From Mucisphaera sp965279675 (GTDB lineage Bacteria > Planctomycetota > Phycisphaerae > Phycisphaerales > Phycisphaeraceae), in assembly GCF_965279675.1 (NCBI RefSeq), contig NZ_CBDIIJ010000002.1:868001-932000 (forward strand): a stretch of DNA of 64,000 nucleotides, written 5' to 3'. This document shows, in pieces, positions 46,021-56,389 of this stretch. How positions within the stretch are numbered: position 1 is the stretch's first letter; each line of letters begins with the position of its first letter. Below the pieces are notes generated by a model. It did not search any database, was not told where the DNA came from, and saw only the letters and a program-made list of their open reading frames with translations. Made by a program: the position numbers and the translations under genes.

Positions 46021-46911
46021 GTGATCAACGCACTCCTCAACAAGTTCCCCAGCTTCCGCTGGCCCCTCTCCGCCAAAAACTCCACCCACCCCTCACTCCG
46101 AGGCGGGCTCGACTGGTCCGTCATCCTCGGACTCGCTTTCCTCCACGTCGTCGCCATCGCCGCCCCCTGGACCTTCACCTGGTCCGGACTCGCCATCCTC
46201 ATCCTCCTCTGGTACCTCACCGGCGGACTCGGCATCGTCCTCTGCTACCACCGACTCCTCACCCATCGCTCCTTCGCCTGCCCCAAGTGGGTCGAATACA
46301 CACTCACCTTTCTCGCCTGTGCCGCATGGCAAGGCCGCCCCTCCCAGTGGGTCGGCACCCACCGCATCCACCACAAACACTCCGACGAAGAAGGCGACCC
46401 CCACACCCCACAACACGGCTTCACCTGGTCACACATGTTCTGGACGCTCTTCAAAGAGCCCGAAGGCATGAAGGCCGACGACTTCGCCAAAGACCTCCAG
46501 CGTGACGCCGGTCAGCGCTGGTTCGACCGCTACTTCGTCGTTCCCCAGATCGTCATCGCCGCCATCCTCATCGGACTCGGTTACGCCCTGGGCGGCTGGC
46601 CCCTCGCCATCTCATGGTTCGTCTGGGGCGTCGCCCTACGAACCGTCTGGGTCTGGCACATCACCTGGTTCGTCAACTCCGCCACCCACACCTGGGGCTA
46701 CCGCAACTTCAAAACCACCGAGCACTCCACCAACCTCTGGTGGGTCGCCATCCTCTCCTTCGGCGAAGGCTGGCACAACAACCACCACGCCCACCCACGC
46801 TCCGCCCAACACGGCATGCGCTGGTTCGAAATCGACCCCACCAACTGGGTCATCAAAGCCATGGAAGTCACCGGACTCGCCTGGAACGTCAAACGAACCT
46901 CCGTCCACTGA
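46021..46911 (+). CDS. acyl-CoA/acyl-lipid fatty acid desaturase
   Basis: 296 residues. All three histidine boxes of membrane delta-9-type desaturases are present: HRLLTH (77-82), HRIHHKH (114-120) and HNNHHAHP (252-259). Four membrane helices. It inserts a double bond in acyl chains using iron and oxygen, and typically responds to cold. The GTG 46021 start is preceded by CGGAG. A bidirectional-looking terminator follows. Confidence 0.92.
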   Translation: MINALLNKFPSFRWPLSAKNSTHPSLRGGLDWSVILGLAFLHVVAIAAPWTFTWSGLAILILLWYLTGGLGIVLCYHRLLTHRSFACPKWVEYTLTFLACAAWQGRPSQWVGTHRIHHKHSDEEGDPHTPQHGFTWSHMFWTLFKEPEGMKADDFAKDLQRDAGQRWFDRYFVVPQIVIAAILIGLGYALGGWPLAISWFVWGVALRTVWVWHITWFVNSATHTWGYRNFKTTEHSTNLWWVAILSFGEGWHNNHHAHPRSAQHGMRWFEIDPTNWVIKAMEVTGLAWNVKRTSVH

Positions 46912-46940
46912 CCCACCAAAATTAAATGAACCTCCCCCAA

Positions 46941-46969
46941 AGACACGGCCTAGCGCCGTGTCTTTTTTT
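46941..46969 (+). terminator. Rho-independent terminator after the desaturase gene
   Basis: AGACACGGC / GCCGTGTCT stem, 5-nt loop and TTTTTTT. It stands between convergent genes; the minus-strand side lacks an equally long T-run. Confidence 0.92.
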
Positions 46970-46975
46970 GTTGAA

Positions 46976-47884
46976 TCACTCCGCCCACCGAAGCTCCGCC
47001 ACCACCGGATCGTGATCCGACGCCAACACCCCATCCACCAACCCGTAATCAATCACACAGTCCACTGTCTCCAAGACCGGGTTGTGCAACACCCAGTCGA
47101 TCCGCCGATCCCGAACCGCCTCCGCCCGAAACGCGCTGTACGTCCCCTCACCCTCACGCCGCTCCGGATGCGCTTGACGATACGCATCCACCAACGCCGG
47201 ATTCCCAGGCAGATCCCCAGTCGTTAGCGCCAGATAAGGCGGCGAACCTTCACCCGCATTGAAATCACCCACCAGCACAAACGCCGTACCCGAGGGCACC
47301 TCCACCAACCGATCCCGAATCAACCTCGCCGACGCCAACCGCGACTCAGCCCCGATGTGATCGAAGTGCGTGTTCCCAAACACCACCGCCCGACCCGATC
47401 GACGAGCCCGAACCAACACCCACGACGCCATCCGCGTCATCGAGGCATCCCAGCCCACCGAGCCAGGCCTCTCCGGATCCTCACTCAACCACAAGTGCCC
47501 CCCTTCCTCAATCCCGAACCGCTCCCGCTTCACAAAGATCCCGCAGTACTCACCCGCCTCCAAACCATCATCCCGACCCACCCCCCAGAACGCATACCCC
47601 GGGAACGCTGCCTTGATCTCCTCCACCTGAAACGTCAGAGCCTCCTGAACCCCCAGCAGATCCGGATCATGACGCCGAATCATCCCCATCACCGCCTCCC
47701 GACGATGCTCCCACGCATTCGCCCCATCGTTCGCCGTCCCAAACCGGATGTTGAAACTCATCGCCGTAAACGACGCTGGCGAAGACACAGCATCTTGAGA
47801 TCTCCCCGGCACCCGTTCTTCCATGACCGCCACCGACCCGCAACCCACCACCACCAACAGCAGACCCATCAACATCCACCGCAT
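46976..47884 (-). CDS. endonuclease/exonuclease/phosphatase family lipoprotein
   Basis: 302 residues from ATG 47884, with GGAGC upstream. The lipobox is VVVGC. The EEP fold motifs are complete: SFNIRFG, the metal Glu in GVQEAL, the GNTHFDH histidine, VGDFNAG and the final SDHDPVVAEL. Family members cleave phosphodiesters in DNA, RNA, phosphoinositides or sphingomyelin; an exported lipoprotein version is probably a periplasmic or surface phosphodiesterase. The stop lies 7 nt past the terminator. Confidence 0.88.
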   Translation of the reverse strand: MRWMLMGLLLVVVGCGSVAVMEERVPGRSQDAVSSPASFTAMSFNIRFGTANDGANAWEHRREAVMGMIRRHDPDLLGVQEALTFQVEEIKAAFPGYAFWGVGRDDGLEAGEYCGIFVKRERFGIEEGGHLWLSEDPERPGSVGWDASMTRMASWVLVRARRSGRAVVFGNTHFDHIGAESRLASARLIRDRLVEVPSGTAFVLVGDFNAGEGSPPYLALTTGDLPGNPALVDAYRQAHPERREGEGTYSAFRAEAVRDRRIDWVLHNPVLETVDCVIDYGLVDGVLASDHDPVVAELRWAE

Positions 47885-47929
47885 AGCCAGCTCCGTTCCC
47901 GAAGACCACCGAACCATGAGAACCCGAAC

Positions 47930-48463
47930 CTAACCCGCCGCCATCACCTCAATCATCGCCGCACAGAACGCCGCCAGATCGTCAGGCCGCCGACTGCTCA
48001 CACGCTTGCCATCCACCACCACCGCCTGGTCATGCCAGATCGCCCCCGCATTCACCAGGTCATCCTTGATCCCAGGCGTCGACGTGTAATTCACACCCTC
48101 CACAATCCCCGCCGAAATCTCGATCCACGGCCCGTGACAAATCGACGCCACACACTTCCCCGCCTCCGCAATCTCACGCGTGATCGTCTTCACCTCGTCA
48201 TAACGACGCAGCTTGTCCGGCATCCAACCCCCCGGCACCAGCAACCCATCAAACGAAGACGCCACCTGATCCCGAACCGCTGCCTCCGCCACCTGCGGGT
48301 ACCCATGCTTCCCCTTGTGCATAACCCCCGCCTCCAACCCCGCAATCACTACCTCCGCCCCCGCCTCCATCAACCGATACTTCGGCACCTGCAACTCCAG
48401 GTCCTCATAGTCATCCCCCACAAACACCAACACACGCTTCCCAGATAGTGGCGACTTACTCAT
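47930..48463 (-). CDS. DJ-1/PfpI-family protein
   Basis: 177 residues from ATG 48463. The nucleophile elbow is ASICHGPW with Cys109, and the N-terminal acidic partner is in DDYEDLE. Members are glutamine amidotransferase-like hydrolases, deglycases or general stress proteins; PfpI-type proteases are oligomers. A TAGGCT lies 6 nt before the ATG, as in other leaderless candidates. It is 45 nt upstream of the EEP gene on the same strand. Confidence 0.88.
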   Translation of the reverse strand: MSKSPLSGKRVLVFVGDDYEDLELQVPKYRLMEAGAEVVIAGLEAGVMHKGKHGYPQVAEAAVRDQVASSFDGLLVPGGWMPDKLRRYDEVKTITREIAEAGKCVASICHGPWIEISAGIVEGVNYTSTPGIKDDLVNAGAIWHDQAVVVDGKRVSSRRPDDLAAFCAAMIEVMAAG

Positions 48464-48525
48464 CCCCAAAGCCTACCAGACACCCCCGCCCACAAGGAAC
48501 ACCCACCCCTAACCCGACCGCGACG

Positions 48526-48665
48526 CCGGGTGCCACACCTTGTCCTGACAAAGTCAGAGCAAGGTGTGCCGACCACCATCAACCAAGGGTGGCTGTGGGC
48601 ACGTCACGTGCCCACAGTACCAAACATCAACCCACTCCTAACCCGGTCGCGACGCGACCGGGCTC
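48526..48665. repeat. hairpin repeat cluster (families B, A and C)
   Basis: B at 48526-48575 (CCACACCTTGTCC ... CAAGGTGTG with an extra inner TGAC...GTCA stem), A at 48587-48622 (perfect CTGTGGGCACGT / ACGTGCCCACAG) and C at 48640-48665 (CCCGGTCGC / GCGACCGGG). In the A copy the inner stem has changed on both sides together, so pairing is kept. Confidence 0.75.
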
Positions 48666-48756
48666 ACAAACAAAGACTTCCCAACAGACACAGCACACAC
48701 AACTCCACCACCGCGATACCCAAAAAACCAACTAGTTATAAGATCCACTAAGACCC

Positions 48757-49182
48757 ATGCGACCCGACCCCCCACCCAACCTCCGAGACCTCTAAACCAC
48801 CCTCATCCAAACCTTCATCCTCCCCGCCCGACGCGACCGCTACCTCGCCCTCCTCCACAAACCCAACAAACGACAAATAATCCTCGACCGCCTCTCCCAC
48901 TGCGACGACTTCGACCCTCGCTGCATCACCGACCTCCCCTCCACCACCGACATCCTCGAAACCCTCACCCGCCACGGAGCCCCGCCCACCTGCCACGTCC
49001 TCAGCACCGACCCCGACCTCGAAGGCCAGACCCTCCCCCTCGCCGAAGCCATCGCCCTCTCCGAAGTCAACATCGCAGGCGGCACCCTCCTCGGCTGCCT
49101 CCCCGCCAAACTCGCCTACTACCAAGGCAACCACGGCGAAACGCGGCAGATTCTGAACGCCTCCATAGCCATTCACGCATGA
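48757..49182 (+). pseudogene. small conserved-looking gene interrupted by an in-frame TAA
   Basis: A single frame runs from ATG 48757 to TGA 49180-49182 with an in-frame TAA at 48793-48795 (codon 13). After the TAA about 128 codons keep strong chromosomal codon bias and a protein-like sequence (PARRDRYLALLHKPNKRQII, RLSHCDDFDPRC, LLGCLPAKLAYYQG), but no ATG, GTG or TTG follows in frame. It can only be translated by read-through or an unusual start. The family is unknown to me by name. It adjoins a repeat cluster on one side and the restriction-modification pair on the other. Confidence 0.6.
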
Positions 49183-49241
49183 CGCGATATGATTGGCTAA
49201 ATCAATTATTCGGATTTGAAGCGATTAAAGGTAGCTAGATA

Positions 49242-50678
49242 ATGAGTGGACGAGCAGGACATCGCAAAAGACTAGTCTGTGTAACAGCCTCCAACCTCCG
49301 CTCTAACCATCTCTACCTCACCGGACACACAGATTTCTTTCCTGCCGATGCGTTTGGAGGGCCTTCCGCAAAATCAGAGCTTGGAAAGCCTATCCGTCTA
49401 CACGTAGAGGGGCTCGATGAACCGATCGAGACAGACATACCTACAGACTCCCGGACGGGGAAGCCCAGAAATTTTTTCCGTCGCCGTAGCTGGGTACGAG
49501 AATTCTTTGAGAAACACACGATTCAGGCCGGAGACACGGTCTCCATAGAAGCGATAAGCGATAGAGACTTCAGAGTCAGCACCTTTGAATCTAAAGACAC
49601 ACGCGACTGTCCATCATCTTTCTTGTTTGAAAGCGAGCCAAAGGGCAACGGGCCACGCGTGATTGAGCTCTTTGCCGGATGTGGCGGCATGGCCCTGGGT
49701 TTCAAGCAAGCTGGCTTCAGAACAGTTCTCGCCAATGAATGGGATCGCGAGGCTTGTGATACCCTTCGCGAAAATGTCTCCGAACGAGTGTTGAACTGTG
49801 CGATTCAAGAAATAAAGAGCTTCCCCGACGCCGACGTAGTGGCTGGCGGACCACCCTGCCAAGGTTTTAGCAACCTCGGCGAGAAAGTTCCTAATGACCC
49901 GCGCAATCAACTCTGGCGTCACTACTTTCGATGCGTCGAACAGGTCTTGCCTAAGATTTTTGTACTAGAGAACGTCCCTCCGCTATTGAAATCCGCCGAA
50001 CACGTTGAAATGACGCGTATGGCTGAAAGATTGGGTTACACAGTGGAAGGACGGGTATTGAATTCCGCTGATTATGGCGTGCCTCAAACAAGGCGACGCG
50101 CAATACTAATCGGCTCCAGGATCGGCAAACCTTCATTCCCAGAGCCCACACACCGGGATCCAAACAAACATAATCTTATTAACCACAACCTGCCAGTCTG
50201 GAGAACGGTTAGAGATGCCATTGGACACGTGCCTCTAGAACCCACTGAAAAGAATTGGCATATTGGCCGCAATCCGACTGAAAAATCGCTGCGCCGATAC
50301 AAATGCATCCCGCCAGGAGGCAATCGCTGGGATCTTCCAAAAGAACTAACACCCGACTGCTGGATAAGGAAGACCAAAGGGGGAACTGATTTATTCGGCA
50401 GACTCTGGTGGGACCGACCCTCAGTCACAATCCGCACAGAGTTTTACAAGCCAGAGAAGGGACGATATCTCCACCCCGTGGCCAATCGCCCCATCACACA
50501 TCATGAAGCCGCTCTGCTTCAATCATTCCCGGAGAATTTCAAGTTTATTGGCCGCAAGATTAGCGTCGGCGTGCAGATCGGAAATGCCGTACCGCCTTTA
50601 TTGGCTCATCGTATTGCGTTACACGTTTCATGCATGCTAACTGAACAGTGTGACAATGTTGCGTCCAAGTCTGTGTAA
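49242..50678 (+). CDS. DNA (cytosine-5) methyltransferase with N-terminal B3-like domain
   Basis: 478 residues. Residues ~10-120 resemble the B3-like DNA-binding domain found in EcoRII and other restriction enzymes (LRSNHLYLTGHTDFFPADA, FFRRRSWVREFF). From residue 139 the m5C methyltransferase core follows: motif I ELFAGCGGMALGF, motif IV GGPPCQGFS with catalytic Cys206, motif VI ENVP, motif VIII QTRRRAILIG and motif X GNAVPP. It is lower in GC than its neighbours, which suggests acquisition. It protects the host against the HNH endonuclease encoded next to it; the recognition sequence is unknown. Confidence 0.93.
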   Translation: MSGRAGHRKRLVCVTASNLRSNHLYLTGHTDFFPADAFGGPSAKSELGKPIRLHVEGLDEPIETDIPTDSRTGKPRNFFRRRSWVREFFEKHTIQAGDTVSIEAISDRDFRVSTFESKDTRDCPSSFLFESEPKGNGPRVIELFAGCGGMALGFKQAGFRTVLANEWDREACDTLRENVSERVLNCAIQEIKSFPDADVVAGGPPCQGFSNLGEKVPNDPRNQLWRHYFRCVEQVLPKIFVLENVPPLLKSAEHVEMTRMAERLGYTVEGRVLNSADYGVPQTRRRAILIGSRIGKPSFPEPTHRDPNKHNLINHNLPVWRTVRDAIGHVPLEPTEKNWHIGRNPTEKSLRRYKCIPPGGNRWDLPKELTPDCWIRKTKGGTDLFGRLWWDRPSVTIRTEFYKPEKGRYLHPVANRPITHHEAALLQSFPENFKFIGRKISVGVQIGNAVPPLLAHRIALHVSCMLTEQCDNVASKSV

Positions 50679-50687
50679 GGTCAGCGA

Positions 50688-51251
50688 ATGAGCAAGGCCA
50701 AAGGCGCACGGAACAAGCTGCGAGATTTCTTCTTCGACAACGTGGGAATCGTGCTTACTTCAGAGCAGCTGAGAGAAGTCGCGCAAATAAGTGAGTGGGC
50801 CCGAAGAATCAGAGAACTTAGAAACGAAGAAGGCTTACAAATACTCACCCACAATGATAGAGATTCGTTGAAACCCGGAGAGTATCTATTAGAGACACTT
50901 GAGCCCAAGCCAGTCATCGCTCGAGCTATCTCTTCAAAATTAAGACAAGAAATACTCGATAGAAACGGCTTCACTTGCCAAGCCTGTGGTGCCGGTGCTG
51001 GCGAAGAATCTGGGTGTGAGCCGGGCAAGAAATGCAGGCTTCAGATAGACCACATACAACCAATAAGCCATGGTGGTACAGACAGCAAATATAACCTTCA
51101 GGCCGTTTGCGCAGGTTTCAATAAAGGTAAAGCAAACCTAAAAGTAAAAGCTTCGAGAGAAGCAATAAGCTTGATGAGCGTGGTACGTAAACAGCCGCGC
51201 AATATCCAAATAGAGGTATATGAGTTTCTGAAAAAGAAATTCGGCGACTAG
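50688..51251 (+). CDS. HNH-family restriction endonuclease
   Basis: 187 residues, 9 nt downstream of the methyltransferase on the same strand, with AAGG before the ATG. The C-terminal half is an HNH module: CQAC, then QIDHIQPISHGGTDSKYNLQAVC and N-KGKAN. The usual second CxxC is CAGF, so one zinc ligand is missing or replaced. The N-terminal ~80 residues look like a helical/winged DNA-binding part. Together with the methyltransferase it makes a compact type II restriction-modification system. Low-GC like its partner. Confidence 0.87.
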   Translation: MSKAKGARNKLRDFFFDNVGIVLTSEQLREVAQISEWARRIRELRNEEGLQILTHNDRDSLKPGEYLLETLEPKPVIARAISSKLRQEILDRNGFTCQACGAGAGEESGCEPGKKCRLQIDHIQPISHGGTDSKYNLQAVCAGFNKGKANLKVKASREAISLMSVVRKQPRNIQIEVYEFLKKKFGD

Positions 51252-51280
51252 GCACGTGTACCAAGACCACCACCAATAAC

Positions 51281-51373
51281 GGGTAGCTGTGGTCCCGCCA
51301 CGCCGGAGCCACAGAACTAGCGACTGTCCAAACCGTGCGCCGTTGCGCACACACCCCGTGCGCGCCAGCGCAC
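51281..51373. repeat. family A repeat and double GTGCGC inverted repeat
   Basis: This 364-bp gap (51252-51615) has a diverged family A copy at 51281-51318 (GGGTAGCTGTGG ... CCACAGAACTA). Two copies of GTGCGC-N4-GCGCAC follow at 51335-51350 and 51358-51373. The rest of the gap is not coding and shows no other signal. Confidence 0.6.
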
Positions 51374-51615
51374 ACCCATCACACCCTGAACCGCGATTTC
51401 TCCACCCAACCACCTACCGATTTTCCCTTACCACCAGAACCACCCAAAACCGACCCAAATCAGCTGATTTCGAGTCAAAACAAGCCCAAACCACACAAAA
51501 ACCGCCCCACAACCCCGCGATTAAACCACCCGGCCAGCACCCCCTTCAAAATTCTTTAAGCCACTACTTCAGAATTAATTACGACCAGCCACACACCAAC
51601 TTAAGGCCAAACAGG

Positions 51616-54444
<2,829 letters not shown>

Positions 54445-54594
54445 GGGGAGATGGTAACGCCTTACGCATTGCTAATGATGAAAGCGAGTAGGGTCGTGTA
54501 CCCATGAGCCAAACGCTTGGCAGGCGCCGATCTCCGGGTCAGACAGAAGGAAGAGTGATGCTCTTCAGGCATGCAGCTAGTGCTGATGACTCAT

Positions 54595-55035
54595 CTAGGA
54601 AAGCGTGATTTCACTTCTCAGGTCATCTTGTAAGCCCGTTCTCAGACTAGCTAGCTGACGGTTTACGCCCCAATACGCAAGAGCTTGAATCACTGTCAGA
54701 CCAATAGCAGCTAAAGGGCCGCTAGCTGGCAAGCTAGGCCCAGAGGCCAGCCCCGCTTGCTTTAGTGTGTCCCAAAAAAACCACAGGCACAGTAGAAATA
54801 TGGATACCAAGGTAAATAGTGGCATTAGCACAATACACAATCGATACCACACCCAATGCTGCCATCGTATTTGCAGGTTTACTTTTGTGTACTCATGGCT
54901 ATCCCATTCAGAACACACATAAAATGGCGATCCGTTCAATCCCTTCAACTCCCGGCCTGACAGATAGGTCTCTGTTCTAACTCGATACTCTTCGAGAGTG
55001 ACGACGGGCCCGTATCGTCGAATCCTGTGAGCCAT
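54595..55035 (-). CDS. two-helix membrane protein of unknown function
   Basis: 146 residues. Two hydrophobic helices (about 61-85 and 104-124) are flanked by polar ends; the N-terminal part is basic and Tyr-rich. Base composition is lower in GC than that of the neighbouring genes. No family is recognised. The 150 bp between it and ppc hold no other feature. Confidence 0.5.
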   Translation of the reverse strand: MAHRIRRYGPVVTLEEYRVRTETYLSGRELKGLNGSPFYVCSEWDSHEYTKVNLQIRWQHWVWYRLCIVLMPLFTLVSIFLLCLWFFWDTLKQAGLASGPSLPASGPLAAIGLTVIQALAYWGVNRQLASLRTGLQDDLRSEITLS

Positions 55036-55149
55036 GATCTAGATCTTAATTCCGGCGGGTGGGGCTAAAGCTCGGTTCGAGAAGTAAAGACAGCATTACA
55101 CAATTTAGTCACGATACACCAACGCCTCCATTATGCCACAGATATCTTG

Positions 55150-55725
55150 TTAGACAGGCTGCTGTTTGAATCGGTGTATCAAGAATAGGAGTGGGCTGAG
55201 ACCAAACAAGCTCGCGGGTTCGGGGATTTGGTTGATGGTGATTCTGGAGAAGTCGATGGCTAGGTTGTCGCCGTTTTCGAAGAGTTCGAGTTGGACGATG
55301 CCGTCGCGGACGAATTCGGCTTCGGGGCCGGTGAAGGTGCAGCGTTGGAGTTCGGGGCGGACGGGGTCGCGGTCGCGGTTGCCGAAAGGGAGGAGGATGC
55401 CGTCGATGCTGATGGTGGGCTGGACGCCGATGTCGACTGAGAAGACTTCGAGGATGTCAACGTGGACTTCGAGTTGGGGGGCGTTGGCGAGCTGATCGAG
55501 CTGGTCGGTGAAGTCGTGCTGCCAGGCTCTGGGCGTGGTGCCGTCGTCGTTGATGACGGCGTCGAAGACGGGGAGGTCGTCGGGCTCGCGGTTGTCGAAG
55601 AAGTCGACGCGGAGGGGGCCGTCGAAGCCGAAGTTGTCCATGTCGCCGACGAGGTTGACGATGAGGCTGGCGTGAGCGGGTGCTGTAAGGGTGAATGACA
55701 GGATGATGGCGGCGAGGCGTCTCAC
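55150..55725 (-). CDS. small PEP-CTERM secreted protein
   Basis: 191 residues from GTG 55725, chosen because GGAG lies 9 nt upstream and the signal peptide (LAAIILSFTLTAPAHAS) then begins properly. The body is acidic and beta-rich, without a known domain. The C-terminus is PEPASLFG, a hydrophobic stretch and a basic end (HRFK). It is a presumptive substrate of the exosortase at 641-2743. Confidence 0.75.
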   Translation of the reverse strand: MRRLAAIILSFTLTAPAHASLIVNLVGDMDNFGFDGPLRVDFFDNREPDDLPVFDAVINDDGTTPRAWQHDFTDQLDQLANAPQLEVHVDILEVFSVDIGVQPTISIDGILLPFGNRDRDPVRPELQRCTFTGPEAEFVRDGIVQLELFENGDNLAIDFSRITINQIPEPASLFGLSPLLFLIHRFKQQPV

Positions 55726-55802
55726 GGCGGCTTTCTCCAATGGCTGACTGCTGTGCACCTATGTTGACTTGGAGAGGGCCGGTTGTCGAGGGTTTTGGGA
55801 AA

Positions 55803-56156
55803 TCAGGGTTTGAGGGCGTTGAGGAGGTCGGCGATGGTTCGGTGGGCTTCGACGGGGTGTCGGAGGGGCTGGTTGGTTTTGAGGGTGTAGTGGTTGCGGC
55901 GGCCTTGTTTGAAGCGTTGGATGACGCCTGCTGTTTCGAGGTCGACGATGATGTTCTGGACGGCGCGTTCGGTGATGTTGACGCGTTGGGCGAGGTCGCG
56001 GAGTCGGGCTTGGGGGTCTTCGGCGAGGCAGACGAGGACGTGGGCGTGGTTGCTGAGGAAGGTCCAGGTGTGGTGGTTGGCGGCGGGCTGCTGGGAGGCT
56101 TGGGGCTCGTGGGGCTCGCGGGGCGGGGCTGGCTGGGCTTGGGTTGGGGAGGCCAT
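55803..56156 (-). CDS. winged-helix transcriptional regulator
   Basis: 117 residues from ATG 56156 with GGAG 9 nt upstream. A Pro/Gln-rich N-terminal tail (to ~27) precedes a winged helix: VLVCLAEDPQARLRDLAQRVNITERAVQNIIVDLETAGVIQRF, split here as two helices plus the wing RRNHYTL. This type is found as stand-alone MarR/ArsR-like regulators. A longer upstream frame crosses its own promoter. It is divergent from icd, and both promoters share palindromic sequences, so it likely controls itself and icd. Confidence 0.82.
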   Translation of the reverse strand: MASPTQAQPAPPREPHEPQASQQPAANHHTWTFLSNHAHVLVCLAEDPQARLRDLAQRVNITERAVQNIIVDLETAGVIQRFKQGRRNHYTLKTNQPLRHPVEAHRTIADLLNALKP

Positions 56157-56262
56157 GTGTGGGGCTCCTGCGGCGTCGGTTGGGCGGGTTAGGGAAGCAT
56201 TGGGGCAGGTTTTTTGGTGATGGCGACGTGGTCGGGGTTGAGATAGATCGGTCGGTGGTCGA

Positions 56263-56306
56263 ATTATACGATACATGATTGACGAATCAAGATTCATGTG
56301 TATAGT
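56263..56306. promoter_or_regulatory. face-to-face divergent promoters with palindromic operator (regulator and icd)
   Basis: Plus strand: TTGACG (56279-56284), 16 nt, TATAGT (56301-56306), toward icd. Minus strand: TTGATT (56290-56285), 16 nt, TATAAT (56268-56263), toward the winged-helix gene. The two -35 regions lie side by side inside the nested palindrome TTGACGAATCAA (56279-56290), itself flanked by ATACATGA and TCATGTGTAT (56271-56303). A regulator bound here would affect both directions. Confidence 0.65.
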
Positions 56307-56389
56307 TTCTATCATCTGGCCGTTTGGGCGGGTTGTGCTGCCTGGGTTGGCCTGCGGAAAACGACACTCACGGGCTTATGGAGCTATAT

